A DNA stretch of 24,157 nucleotides from JBFHES01 sp041584015 (GCA_041584015.1 JBFHES010000038.1:1-24157); one strand, 5' to 3'; shown: positions 10,601 to 18,255, counted from the first letter of the stretch. Program-made: numbers and translations. The notes: generated from the sequence alone by a model not told the origin.

Positions 10601-13326
10601 CGTAAAGTACCCATAATAGTCATAGTATTATGGAAAAGATTATTGTTACCGTTAATCTGAACGGTGCCTAATAGTTCAACATCACCATATACATTGCAAC
10701 TAGTCATATAAGCATCTGATGCCATTGTAATTGAACCATTTCCAGAAACAAGTTCACATTCTGTTAAATAGTCCTTCGCAACATATATGTCCTTACCTTC
10801 CAGATAGAGTTCCTCTCCATTAAAGTCTATTGCAACATCATAAAATAAAAGATTAGAAGCTGCAGTAATGAAACCAGCCGAGTCGGTAGAAACAAAAATA
10901 TCTACCGTTATTGTATCGGTACATGTTATTGTTTGCTCAGCATCACCTGACATAGAAATTTGATAATTATCCCAAACACCATTATTTACAATGTTTGCCT
11001 TACAATCCATGTAGAAATAATTTGAATTGTAGTTAATTATGCCATTGTTTATCACATCTCCATAGAAATAACAAGTTGGGTAGCTGTAATAGGAATAATA
11101 ATTGCGTAAAGTTCCGGTAACTTCTACATCTCCGTAAAACGAAACATAGTCGGCTACCTGTGATGTTTCTTTCAATTCAACATCGCCATAAATACTACAA
11201 TCATATAAATATCCATTGTTGGTCATACTGAATGATCCTCCGCCTGCATTAACAAATCCATCTTGAAGTACATTACCATTGATGTGTAGATCATATCCAT
11301 TTAAATGAAAATCTTCATCATTTAAATCCACGTTACAGTTTAAAAATTCCAGATTGCTCACAGCCGATAAGTAACCAGTAGTATCGCTTGTATAAAATGA
11401 AGTTGGACTAAATGGCTCAGTTGCATTAATAAGCTGAGCAGCAGAACCAGCCATTACTATATTGTTATTGCTCCAATTGCCGTTATTGGTAATATTTGCA
11501 TAACAGTTCATTGTAAAGTAATTATTGTTATGGGTAATGAGTCCATTATTTACTACATCGCCATAAAAGTAGCAAGTCGGCGAACTATAATAAGAATAGT
11601 AATTTCGAAGAGTATCAGTTATGGTTACCTGATTATAGAAATAATTATAATCTGACACCTGAGAGATTCCATTTAACTCAATATTACCATACACATCACA
11701 ATTATAGATATATGCATTATTAACCATGCTCATGGATCCGTTTCCAGAATGTATGACACCATCTCGTACGTTATTACCATTTATAAAAAGAGTATTCCCA
11801 TTCAGATACAATTCTTCGTCGTTAAGATCAACCTGGCAGTTGGTGAAGTACAAGTCCCCAATAGCAGACAAACTGCCGGCTGTATCAGTAGAGTTTAAGT
11901 AATTTACGGTTATAGGCGTGTTCGTGGTAATGGTTTGAACTTGATCACCAGACATGTCAATTCTATAACAATTCCATGTACCATTGTTTGTAATACTACC
12001 TTTACAATTAATATATAGGAAAGCACTAAAGTTTCTTATGATCCCATTATTAATAAGGTCGCCATGAACATAGCAAGTATAATGATCATAATAGAAGTTC
12101 TCAAGCGTATCGTTAACTGTAACATTATTATAAAAATGGTTACCGCTTCCATGGATAATTATTTTTCCATTAAGTTCAACATTGTTAAATATGCTACATT
12201 CATAAAGTTTAGCATCACCTGACATGGTGATCGATCCATTATCGCAATAAATTAAAGCATTACTTAAAGAGTAACTGTGCAGATTGATATCATAACCATT
12301 TAGATATAATTGCTCTTGGTTTAAATTAACACTACAACCTGAGAATAACAAGTCACTGTTTGCAGACAAGTAACCAAGCGAATCGGTTGAAATGAATGAA
12401 TATGTAGAAATTGGTGTATTGGTAGTAATGTTTTGAATTTGCTCCCCAGACATTTCAATTTTTTGACAATTCCAGATTCCATTGTTTACAATATCGCCTT
12501 TACAGTTAGCGAACAGATAGCTACTGTTATTTCTAATTACACCGTTATTGGTTAATGTACCGTGTACATAAAAAGTGTAATGATCATAATAGTAACTCTG
12601 TAAAGTGTCGTTAACTGTTAAGTTATTATAAAAATGGTTTCCACTTCCTGTAATTTCAAATTGTCCAAACAAATTAAGATTTCCATAAAAATGACAATCT
12701 TGAAGGCCAGAGTATCCTATTCCGGTAAGAGATCCGTTATCTGAAATAATGACCGAATTATAAATTCTATTTCCTGTAACCTGCAAGTCGAAACCATTTA
12801 AGTAAAGTTGTTCGCTATATAAGTTTATACTAGTGTTATTAAATAAGAGATCTCCAACGGCACTTAGATACCCTGTTGTATCGGAAGAAATAAAATTTGC
12901 TGTTGAAAATTCTGCCGTTGATATTATGGTTTGCGCAGAGGTACCATACATAGCAACCTGATGATTGTTCCAGACACCATTGTTCGTAATGTCCCCGAAA
13001 CAATTAAGATACAGATAAGAAGAGTTGTTCTGAATGGTTCCGTTATTAATCAAGTTGCCATAAACCACACATGTGTAGTTATCATAGTAATATGGTTGTA
13101 AAATTGCCCCGGTATTTACCGTTAGATTGTTACAGTAATTGGTTCCGTGAACCTCTACAATCCCGTTAATCACTACATCATTCCCTGACCCGGGAACTAA
13201 TCCACCTACCCAGGTTGAAGTACTTGTCCAATCGCCTCCGGTTGATGTTGAATAAATGGTTTGCCCATTTACATTAATAGCCCAAATTAGAGCCATTAAA
13301 CCTAATAATAGTCTAATAGTTTTCAT
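4690..13326 (-). CDS. Giant T9SS type A secreted multi-repeat surface protein (2878 residues)
   Basis: Domains in order: signal peptide 1-22 (ending NVNGQ); an N-terminal segment 23-66 with the GGDWTSTSTWVGGLVPGSG motif common in secreted Bacteroidota proteins; six complete tandem units of 165-169 residues starting at 67, 235, 401, 566, 733 and 901, plus a partial seventh at 1070-1139; an Ig-like stretch to about 1222 (YEWYKNN ... GEYYCATDSG); four Ig/PKD-like modules (1223-1508); a right-handed beta-helix-like domain (1509 to about 1787, starting VYWVATTGSNTSGTG, with the N-N-I-V-type ladder); eight more Ig/PKD-like modules (1795 to about 2364); a mirror-arranged pair of duplicated domains (about 2368-2755); and a type A T9SS sorting domain in the last 85 residues (VYPNPARTS, LLNSNGDI, LPSGLYFARV). 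The protein is rich in Asn, Tyr, Gly, Ser and Thr and poor in Cys and Lys. It is probably a cell-surface adhesin or matrix protein exported by T9SS; that role is inferred from architecture, and I recognise no catalytic site. The TPR/AraC regulator gene lies 166 bp upstream. Confidence 0.95.
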   Translation of the reverse strand: MKTIRLLLGLMALIWAINVNGQTIYSTSTGGDWTSTSTWVGGLVPGSGNDVVINGIVEVHGTNYCNNLTVNTGAILQPYYYDNYTCVVYGNLINNGTIQNNSSYLYLNCFGDITNNGVWNNHQVAMYGTSAQTIISTAEFSTANFISSDTTGYLSAVGDLLFNNTSINLYSEQLYLNGFDLQVTGNRIYNSVIISDNGSLTGIGYSGLQDCHFYGNLNLFGQFEITGSGNHFYNNLTVNDTLQSYYYDHYTFYVHGTLTNNGVIRNNSSYLFANCKGDIVNNGIWNCQKIEMSGEQIQNITTNTPISTYSFISTDSLGYLSANSDLLFSGCSVNLNQEQLYLNGYDINLHSYSLSNALIYCDNGSITMSGDAKLYECSIFNNVELNGKIIIHGSGNHFYNNVTVNDTLENFYYDHYTCYVHGDLINNGIIRNFSAFLYINCKGSITNNGTWNCYRIDMSGDQVQTITTNTPITVNYLNSTDTAGSLSAIGDLYFTNCQVDLNDEELYLNGNTLFINGNNVRDGVIHSGNGSMSMVNNAYIYNCDVYGNIELNGISQVSDYNYFYNQVTITDTLRNYYSYYSSPTCYFYGDVVNNGLITHNNNYFTMNCYANITNNGNWSNNNIVMAGSAAQLINATEPFSPTSFYTSDTTGYLSAVSNLEFLNCNVDLNDEDFHLNGYDLHINGNVLQDGFVNAGGGSFSMTNNGYLYDCSIYGDVELKETSQVADYVSFYGDVEVTGTLRNYYSYYSYPTCYFYGDVINNGIINYNSNYFYMDCKANIVNNGVWDNYQISMSGDAEQTITCTDTITVDIFVSTDSAGFITAASNLLFYDVAIDFNGEELYLEGKDIYVAKDYLTECELVSGNGSITMASDAYMTSCNVYGDVELLGTVQINGNNNLFHNTMTIMGTLRNKYNYYSSYDCYTLGDVINNGAITNSNGQNFYLDIKGDFINNGTCNNYQVSLSGDGVQTITATQTLAPTYFYSTDTAGSVQLLSDLVFESTNIIFQDEDLYLNGFDLELTGDYISQTNIHGGYGSISMYGSAYLSDCNLFETISLDGTVEISGNDNYSYGSLIVTGTLRSKYNYYSNYTFNVVGDITNNGSIANNSNILYLNCKGNLFNSSNWSNSYTYLNGDVDQYIYVIDSSAIGGQLRMYAEVQGASTYEWYKNNLSLVGEPAGMFSNESSSYMYMNSPVGPDYFGEYYCATDSGNSRLISIMDLTPQVLADAGLDVDICEGESTTLTVLATDGTAPYAYLWSTGDTTENITEMPLATTAYYVTVTDAGGSIAIDTVQVTINANPIVDLGADQEICEGGSAMFEVWNGTSFLWSDGSMAPHLFTSIAGTYSLTVTDLNGCTGSDAAELIVNPLPLVDLGVDQEICEGSYTFLEVYGGDSYVWSTGSTNPFIEINTGGTYSLTMTDANGCSNSDELDIIENPLPVIDLGPDQNLSSGASAILDAGAGFMMYSWSDGTSSQTTTVSVSGTYSVTITDYYGCENTDEVIITIATPVGPSVYWVATTGSNTSGTGAETNPFLTIQHAINQCFENDTVMVMDGTYTGVGNTDLSCDTLNIVVQSENGAENCIIDGTGLSWGAGFNLSGGTDMTNVIRGFTIQNFNGYGVLINISSPTILNCIIQNNQTGIGSFGGWSGEIASPVLAYNLILNNTGDGIDLYDNGAPYAVNNTIVGNATGISCSMVIATLSNNIVVDNSIGFLKDQFSPTTIINSYNNVWNNTANFNNVSAGAGGVSVNPLFIGAGDYHLQSMSPCINTGNPAIYDLDGSISDMGAYPFEGTVTSPLVVDLGLDQSICIGASTSINAMVSGGTAPYTYLWSTGATVSTVNVTPTVTTTYSVTVSDANSATAVQSLLITVNSLPVVDLGADQEICEGDYTFLEVYGGDSYIWSTGSTFSFIEINTAGTYSLTMTDANGCSNSDAMNVIVNPLPTVDLGGNVFACEGDFVIFEPNLPGTYLWSTGSTMNHLVPMQSGYYSLTFTDANGCTATDGAEAIFSPTPTVDLGPDQTLPFGSTPVIDAGLGMSAYNWSTGASSQTITVAISGTYTVTVTDANGCTDSDDVIIDIQPQSNTLTVDVGADIAICEGYEAYITASAFDGTTPYSYSWSTGAASQSIFEFPTATTTYTVTVTDANAQTATDQITVTVNALPVVDLGFDIEICEGGTGFFGIYNTGTFLWSDGTAGSFIMPSNAGIYSVTVTDNNGCVNSDEAELIIHSNPVVDLGANFSSCEGSVEELHSNITGASYAWSNGSTNSYALVTTSDAYALTVTDTNGCSGSDEIEVLFNPQPIVDLGADQTILLGATYTFDAGVGFASYQWSTAASTQTIVANTAGSYAVTVTDANGCSNSDEVILHVNNPSSGPDWFTQITGVTHTILIPDTAIISIDGAPIALGDYIGVFYDSLGTPACGGYIVWTGQTTAISAWGDDTYTTNKDGFESGEVFSFAIWQASTGTEFYGQANYIPQPMMPDQGNYVVNGTSGILELNATSVDYQYIDLISGWSYFSTYINLFEANIDSLVSPFVQEVVLAKDGLGLTYWPIWNLNLIGDLQIGQAYQIKMSTPQLMVAEGIAVSPESTPLNIPLGWSMLGYLRQSPADVELLLSPIESDIFIMKDSYGNAYWPSYNLNLIGNMVPGAGYLIKLSSAVVYSYPANSMQLKVSDYESTPNRYFTNPASTGANMTLGIPLTAWKVLPDYGDEVGVFTENGKLVGSGTYTGENMAISVWGKDETSQMMDGLRSDEPFSLALWNTSENSVSNIRIHSFIEGDEYYENNKIAVIDELSTSAGLADEVQISVYPNPARTSTQLNLTLVEGSAVKIDLLNSNGDIVMQLTELYYDTGKHSVLINVDALPSGLYFARVYTTSKSYTRLFEVIK
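6235..9660 (-). repeat. Three copies of a four-module Ig/PKD-like block (A-B-C-D), split by a beta-helix
   Basis: Twelve modules of about 68-75 residues begin V/I/A-D-x-G. They fall into blocks at 9660-8803 (286 residues), 7944-7084 (287) and 7083 to about 6235 (about 283). In each block, module A has a (T/S)-x-PY-x-Y-x-WSTG core and no NGC. Modules B and C have the NGC-x-x-(S/T)D ending. Module D opens DQ-x-L or DQ-x-I without the usual ICEG and contains DAG-x-G followed by a Y-x-W motif. Between blocks one and two, 8802 to about 7966 encodes the beta-helix. Confidence 0.85.
9910..13128 (-). repeat. Tandem array of six full and one partial coding repeats of about 500 bp
   Basis: Units start at 13128, 12624, 12126, 11631, 11130, 10626 and 10119 on the minus strand, giving full lengths of 504, 498, 495, 501, 504 and 507 bp; the seventh is about 210 bp. 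Each encoded unit shows (N/D/T)-x-(T/V)-V/I-x-x-TL, a Tyr-rich run, a NNG-x-I-x-N stretch, C-(K/F/Y)-(G/A)-x-I-x-NNG-x-W, a Q-x-I pair, S-(T/S)-D-(T/S), L-x-LNG-x-(D/T) and a final (N/D)-x-x-(F/Y)-(Y/H)-(N/G). Copies have diverged at the DNA level, so this is an old array. Confidence 0.9.
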
Positions 13327-13492
13327 GCTAAGTATGTTTTATTAAATGATCCTCTACTTTATAAAAAGCTTGAATGCAATTTAGAAAGAAAGCAGAGGCA
13401 AGTCAACAAAACAATGTGCGGATTCATGAATCAGTACGCACCAATAGCTCTAGCAACAAGCCTTTTAAGAAAACAGCACGTTAACAGAATGC

Positions 13493-15343
13493 TTAATCCA
13501 TAAACTGGAAGTTATCTATATTAGATTGATAGAATGAAGGCGTTACCCCTGTGAATTTTTTAAAGGCACTGTTAAATGTCGATTTTGAATTAAAGCCAAC
13601 CTCGGCAGACAAAGCTTCGATTGTAAAGTTTTTTATCAAATCTTCGGAGATGAGTCGGCGTGCCTCGCGAACACGAAACTCATTAATGAAATTATTAAAG
13701 TTGACCTTGAAAACCTCATTAATGGTTTGTGATAAATATTTAGAGTTGGTTTCAAGATATTTGGCACAATCATTTAACTGGAAGTCCGATTTCAAATAGG
13801 GGCTCTTTTCTTTAAAGTAGTTTTCTAAAGCAAGTAGTAACTCCTCCTTTTTATGATCAGAGAGATGCATCGATTCTTTCTTCTTTACAGGATTTTGAAG
13901 TTTTGTAAGCTCCATATTCTTACGCACCAATTCTTTAAAAGCTATATTTTTTGACCGTAGTTGCAGCGCTACTATTACAGAGCTAACAATCACAATACCT
14001 AATATAATTAGCAAGCCAAGATTAACTTTCTTCTGCTCTTCTTGTGCAGCCTCCTGCAGCTCTGTTTTAGCTTGTAACAGTTTTATTTCCTGTTCGTTTT
14101 TCTCGGTTTCATATTTGGTCTGAATCTCTTCTATTTGCTGATGCCTTTTCTCGTTATAAATGGAGTCTTGCAAGGTATGATGCAACTTATAAAACTTTAG
14201 AGCAGCTGCATGATCACCTAACAGTTCATAGGCATCAGACAATCCTTTGGCATTATTCTTCAGCAGTTCGGTATAATCAATACTCTCGGCAATTAGGTTA
14301 CTTTCATTAAAGTATTCAATAGCCTTTTTACCATTCTTAAGTGCAACATATAATAATCCAATGTTACCCAGGGTAGCACCTTCTCCTGTTTTATCGTTTA
14401 CCTCCCGTTTAAATGCAACTGCCTGTTTATAGTAATCCAATGCCTTAATAAATTCACCTTTTTGTTTATATGTTATTCCCAGGCCAAGGTAAGATGAACC
14501 AATTCCTTTTTTATTCCCTTCTTGCTTTTTTATTTCCAGCGATGCTGTTTGCAGCTCAATAGACCTATCGAAATCTCCCATGCCGCGATAGATGATTCCC
14601 ATATTATTCAGGATACTGCCTTTTAATCGCAGCATGTTTAATTCTTCGGCTAAAGCCAAACCTTGCTCATAGTATTCCAGGGCTTTTTCGTCTTTTTCCC
14701 AGTCTCTAAAGATATTCCCAATGTGATTAAAGGTATTGGCTTGGTTAGAACGATCTCCTGTTTTATCGAAATATTCCTGCGCTTTTATAAAATGCTCAAT
14801 GGCTAACTGATGCTGAGATAATCGTCGGTAAGAGATGCCCATGTTACCATAAATTAAAGCAATGTCCCGATCGCTTTCAAGCGCCATATAGGTTTCCAAA
14901 GCGTCAGCATAGAGAGCCAGAGCCTTGTTATTATTGCCCATTGTCCCATAGCAAATACCCGCGAGCTTTTGTAGATATGCTATTTTTTCAGGATTGTTGC
15001 CTTTTTTCCACTCTTCAATGCTTTCATCAAATCGGACGATTGCGGAATCGTACTCCTGACTGATATAATGTGTTAAACCATAATAGTAGGCACCGGTTGC
15101 CAGGTTCGAATGATCATCATTTAAACGTGCTTGGTCCAGAGCTTTATCTACATACAGTCTGGCGGAGTCTATATTGACAGAGGTATATTCATAGGCAATA
15201 TTGTTATACACCGCTGCCAGGTCAATTGTATCCGGATGGTTTAACAGGTTTTGTAAACTATCGATTGTGGAATTAGCACAAACCGACAGATTAATAAAAA
15301 GAAGTGAGATGAAAAATAATTGCCTTAATAAATGTTGTAACAT
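13493..15343 (-). CDS. Signal peptide/TPR/transmembrane AraC-type regulator
   Basis: This 616-residue protein starts with a hydrophobic signal or anchor (residues 1-22, FFISLLFINLSVCANS). About nine tetratricopeptide repeats follow (roughly residues 40-390; for example NMGISYRRLSQHQLAIEHF and NMGIIYRGMGDFDRSIEL). A charged coiled coil runs to about 438 (EKNEQEIKLLQAKTELQEAA). One transmembrane helix lies at about 439-463 (LGLLIILGIVIVSSVIVAL). A cytoplasmic linker leads to a C-terminal AraC/XylS-type double helix-turn-helix (about 515-612), with first helix region DCAKYLETNSKYLSQTINE and second region EALSAEVGFNSKSTFNSAF ending FTGVTPSFY. The architecture matches known Bacteroidota membrane regulators in which a periplasmic TPR region presumably senses a partner and the AraC domain binds DNA. 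It lies 166 bp upstream of, and codirectional with, the giant surface-protein gene, which suggests but does not prove that this gene is a target. Signal and operator are unknown. Confidence 0.92.
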   Translation of the reverse strand: MLQHLLRQLFFISLLFINLSVCANSTIDSLQNLLNHPDTIDLAAVYNNIAYEYTSVNIDSARLYVDKALDQARLNDDHSNLATGAYYYGLTHYISQEYDSAIVRFDESIEEWKKGNNPEKIAYLQKLAGICYGTMGNNNKALALYADALETYMALESDRDIALIYGNMGISYRRLSQHQLAIEHFIKAQEYFDKTGDRSNQANTFNHIGNIFRDWEKDEKALEYYEQGLALAEELNMLRLKGSILNNMGIIYRGMGDFDRSIELQTASLEIKKQEGNKKGIGSSYLGLGITYKQKGEFIKALDYYKQAVAFKREVNDKTGEGATLGNIGLLYVALKNGKKAIEYFNESNLIAESIDYTELLKNNAKGLSDAYELLGDHAAALKFYKLHHTLQDSIYNEKRHQQIEEIQTKYETEKNEQEIKLLQAKTELQEAAQEEQKKVNLGLLIILGIVIVSSVIVALQLRSKNIAFKELVRKNMELTKLQNPVKKKESMHLSDHKKEELLLALENYFKEKSPYLKSDFQLNDCAKYLETNSKYLSQTINEVFKVNFNNFINEFRVREARRLISEDLIKNFTIEALSAEVGFNSKSTFNSAFKKFTGVTPSFYQSNIDNFQFMD

Positions 15344-15448
15344 AGCGCCCCCATACGTTTCACTAAAAGTATAAAAAATATGGGAATCCTGTATTTATAT
15401 GAAAACAATCACTCACGAAGGTGACATTTCATCGTTTCTTGATTGCTA

Positions 15449-16591
15449 TTAAATGGAAACTTGATTAAAAACAATGCCAAGTGTCTTTTCGTAATAGCGA
15501 ATCTGTTTCATATCAAATGATGTAACCAAACTTAAAGAAACTCCCCTTTTGCCCGCTCTTGCAGTTCTTCCACTTCTATGTGTGTAATACTCATCCTTGT
15601 CTGGCAACTGGTAATGCACTACATAAGCCAAGCCTTCAATGTCGATTCCGCGAGCTGCCAGATCGGTAGCCACAAGCATTTGCAGTGTGCCTTTCTTAAA
15701 TGCACGCATTACCTTATCGCGTTCCTTTTGTAGCAGGTCTCCATGAATTGTATCGGCAGCAACATTTTTTGCAATCAATTGCTTGGCAAGTTTCTGGGCT
15801 GCAACTTTTGTTCTGCAAAAAATCAACCCCCTGTTTTCGCCTTCCGAACGAAGAAAACGCATGAGTATATTCAATTTGTCATTTTCATCGCAAATTACAC
15901 ATTGATGCTCAATATGTTTGTTTACAACATTATGGCCGCTTACCTCAATACGATGCGCATCTTCTGATAAATGCTGATTAATAATCTGATTAATACCATG
16001 CGGCAACGTTGCGGAAAACAGCCACTTGTTTTCTGCTTTTGAGAGGAAACTCAAAATTTCGTCAAGCTCTTTTTTAAATCCCATGCTTAACATTTCATCC
16101 GCCTCATCCAGGATTACCGTTTTCACATATTTCAGATCAACGGCTTTTCGCTTAACCAAATCGATCAATCTTCCTGGTGTAGCCACAATAATTTGAGTCG
16201 GTCGTGTAAGAGCATATATTTGCTTCTCAATTGGAGCACCACCATATACGGCCTCGCTAAATATCTTGTCGCTATACTTCGTAAATTTAAACAACTGCTT
16301 GGCTATTTGTTGTCCAAGTTCACGGGTAGGACAAAGGATTAAGCCTTGTACGTATTTTTTGTTTGGGTTTATTTTATGAAGAAGAGGCAATCCGTATGCG
16401 GCAGTTTTACCGGTTCCAGTTTGAGCCTGACCAACTAAATCCGTATTGGTTTTCAGAAGTACTGGAATTACTTCGCGTTGAATATCCGTTGGAGTAATGA
16501 TACCTAACTCATTCAACCCTTTTATATAATCTTTTCTGATACCTAATTCTTCAAAATTTTTCAAAACACAACATTTTTTGTTCGGGTGCAA
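15449..16591 (-). CDS. DEAD-box ATP-dependent RNA helicase (minimal core)
   Basis: The helicase motifs are intact (numbering from the upstream start at 16591): Q motif around F13 and Q38 (TPTDIQ), motif I AQTGTGKT 56-63, Ia PTRELGQQ 88-95, Ib TPGRLIDL, II DEAD 162-165, III SAT 193-195, IV LIFCRTK, V TDLAARGIDIEG and VI HRSGRTARAG 338-347. It unwinds or remodels RNA using ATP, probably in ribosome assembly or mRNA turnover. The protein ends about 30 residues after motif VI, so it lacks the basic C-terminal extension of many RhlE, CsdA or DbpA proteins. No in-frame ATG exists at the 5' end: a stop codon precedes the TTG at 16591, and a second TTG at 16564 gives LKNFEELGI, the usual N-terminus of the family. 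The start at 16564 is therefore the better guess. A terminator separates it from gltX upstream. Which DEAD-box subfamily it belongs to is uncertain. Confidence 0.93.
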   Translation of the reverse strand: MHPNKKCCVLKNFEELGIRKDYIKGLNELGIITPTDIQREVIPVLLKTNTDLVGQAQTGTGKTAAYGLPLLHKINPNKKYVQGLILCPTRELGQQIAKQLFKFTKYSDKIFSEAVYGGAPIEKQIYALTRPTQIIVATPGRLIDLVKRKAVDLKYVKTVILDEADEMLSMGFKKELDEILSFLSKAENKWLFSATLPHGINQIINQHLSEDAHRIEVSGHNVVNKHIEHQCVICDENDKLNILMRFLRSEGENRGLIFCRTKVAAQKLAKQLIAKNVAADTIHGDLLQKERDKVMRAFKKGTLQMLVATDLAARGIDIEGLAYVVHYQLPDKDEYYTHRSGRTARAGKRGVSLSLVTSFDMKQIRYYEKTLGIVFNQVSI

Positions 16592-16660
16592 ATGTACTTA
16601 TATTCATTAACTTCTGCATGAGTAGTTTCATAAGTTACTGTATGCTCCTCGTAGAGTTTA

Positions 16661-16697
16661 TAAAAAGAGCGGAAATCATTTCAAATGAAATCCGCTC
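16661..16697 (-). terminator. Intrinsic terminator of gltX
   Basis: A hairpin at 16667-16697 has a 7-bp outer stem GAGCGGA/TCCGCTC, a two-position mismatch and an A/T-rich inner stem. On the minus strand it is followed by TTTTTA (16666-16661). It lies 24 bp beyond the gltX stop codon and should prevent read-through into the helicase gene. Confidence 0.8.
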
Positions 16698-16720
16698 ATA
16701 AATATTTTATTAAAGAATGC

Positions 16721-18238
16721 TTACTTTTTTATGTTTGCAACTGCATCTTTTAATCTGGCAATGGTTTCGTCTTTACCAATTATTTCAATAATGTCGAACA
16801 TGTGTGGCCCTTTGGGTGCGCCAACTATACTTAATCGGAACGCATTCATCACAGCACCCATACCCAGCTCTTTCTCCTCTATCCATTTTTTTACAGCTGC
16901 CTCTGTTTTTGCCGAGGTAAAATCTTCAACTGCATCCAGAACACTTGCTAGCTCCTCCATTAATGCAGGTGTATTTTCTTTCCAGCGTTTTTTAATTGTT
17001 TTCTCATCATAAGACGCTGGTGCCTCAAAGAAGAAATGTGACTGATCCCATAGATCAGCAACAAATGTTGCGCGTTCTTTCACAAACCCAACAATTCTCT
17101 CGATAGTTTCGAATGGCGTCTGAACACCTTTCCTTCTAAGAATAGGCAGGAATAAATCGGTTACCTGACAATCTGTTTTACGCTGCATCCATTGATGGTT
17201 AAACCATTTTGCTTTTTCAGGATCGAAACGAGAACCAGACTTCCCTACCCTTTCTAAGGAGAAAGCTTCCATTAGCTCAGTCATTTCGAAAAGCTCCTGC
17301 TCGGTTCCCGGGTTCCAGCCAAGCAAAGCAAGTAAGTTTACAAAGGCTTCGGCAAAGTAACCTGATTCACGATAACCCATAAAAACGTCACCATTGGCAG
17401 TGGTCCATTCTGTTGGGAATACCGGAAAGCCTAATTTATCGCCATCACGTTTACTTAGTTTCCCTTTACCGGTAGGCTTTAGCAACAAAGGAAGATGTGC
17501 AAATTCTGGTGCTTCCCATCCAAGCGCTTTGTACAATAGAATATGCAGGGGCATGGAAGGTAACCATTCTTCACCGCGGATTACATGCGAGATCTTCATT
17601 TTGTAATCATCTACAATATTGGCCAAATGGTAGGTTGGCATGCCGTCAGACTTAAACAGCACTTTGTCGTCGAGCGTGGAGGTATTTACCACAACCTTTC
17701 CCCGAATAATGTCGACCATATGCACCTCTTCGTTAACAGGCATTTTAAACCTGATTACATAAGGCTCGCCGGCTTCCATTCTGGCCTTCACCTCTTCGGG
17801 AGATAGTTTCAGTGAATTGTCCAAACCTTCACGGACACTTGAATCATAAGTAAAGGTTTTCTTTTCAGCTTCAGCATCAGCTCTTAATTTGTCAAGTGCT
17901 TCAGGTGTATCAAAAGCAATGTAAGCATTGCCTTCATCTACCAGCTTGTTATTGTATGTTCTGTAAATATCTTTTCGCTCAGATTGCTTGTACGGTCCGT
18001 AGTCGCCACCTTCTTTTACACCTTCATCGAATTTAATTCCACACCAACGCAAGGAATCAACAATGTAATCCTCTGCTCCTTCAACAAATCGCGTTTGGTC
18101 TGTATCTTCTATTCTGAGAATAAATTTACCACCATGTTTTTTTGCAAATAAATAATTGAATAATGCAGTTCTTACACCACCAATATGTAATGGTCCGGTT
18201 GGACTTGGGGCAAATCTTACTCGTACGTCTTTAGCCAT
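16721..18238 (-). CDS. gltX: Glutamyl-tRNA synthetase
   Basis: This class I aminoacyl-tRNA synthetase charges tRNA-Glu with glutamate in the cytoplasm. From the ATG at 18238 the protein has 505 residues, normal for bacterial GltX. The N-terminus is MAKDVRVRFAPSPTGPLHIG, with the HIGH-equivalent HIGG at 18-21. The family's FILRIEDTDQTR and YGPYKQSER segments follow. The KMSKS-equivalent is KLSKR at 260-264, followed by DGDKLGFPVFP. The C-terminal half is the helical anticodon-binding region. An in-frame ATG at 18277 would add 13 residues, but the conserved N-terminus starts at 18238 and a good -7 promoter element lies between the two ATGs, so the shorter form is preferred. The gene is divergent from the TMTC-like gene and is followed by its own terminator. 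The residues flanking both signature motifs appear intact. It could in principle be a non-discriminating enzyme; the sequence alone does not let me decide. Confidence 0.97.
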   Translation of the reverse strand: MAKDVRVRFAPSPTGPLHIGGVRTALFNYLFAKKHGGKFILRIEDTDQTRFVEGAEDYIVDSLRWCGIKFDEGVKEGGDYGPYKQSERKDIYRTYNNKLVDEGNAYIAFDTPEALDKLRADAEAEKKTFTYDSSVREGLDNSLKLSPEEVKARMEAGEPYVIRFKMPVNEEVHMVDIIRGKVVVNTSTLDDKVLFKSDGMPTYHLANIVDDYKMKISHVIRGEEWLPSMPLHILLYKALGWEAPEFAHLPLLLKPTGKGKLSKRDGDKLGFPVFPTEWTTANGDVFMGYRESGYFAEAFVNLLALLGWNPGTEQELFEMTELMEAFSLERVGKSGSRFDPEKAKWFNHQWMQRKTDCQVTDLFLPILRRKGVQTPFETIERIVGFVKERATFVADLWDQSHFFFEAPASYDEKTIKKRWKENTPALMEELASVLDAVEDFTSAKTEAAVKKWIEEKELGMGAVMNAFRLSIVGAPKGPHMFDIIEIIGKDETIARLKDAVANIKK

Positions 18239-18255
18239 AATCTGAAAAATTTTTG

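Noticed and set aside
9910..13128. Regular repeats that might suggest a CRISPR array
   Set aside because: The period is about 500 bp, in phase with one open reading frame and diverged between copies; these are coding repeats.
13327..13492. Possible promoter or operator upstream of the giant gene
   Set aside because: The best -7 candidates have at least one mismatch and no -33 partner at the right spacing, so no site is called.
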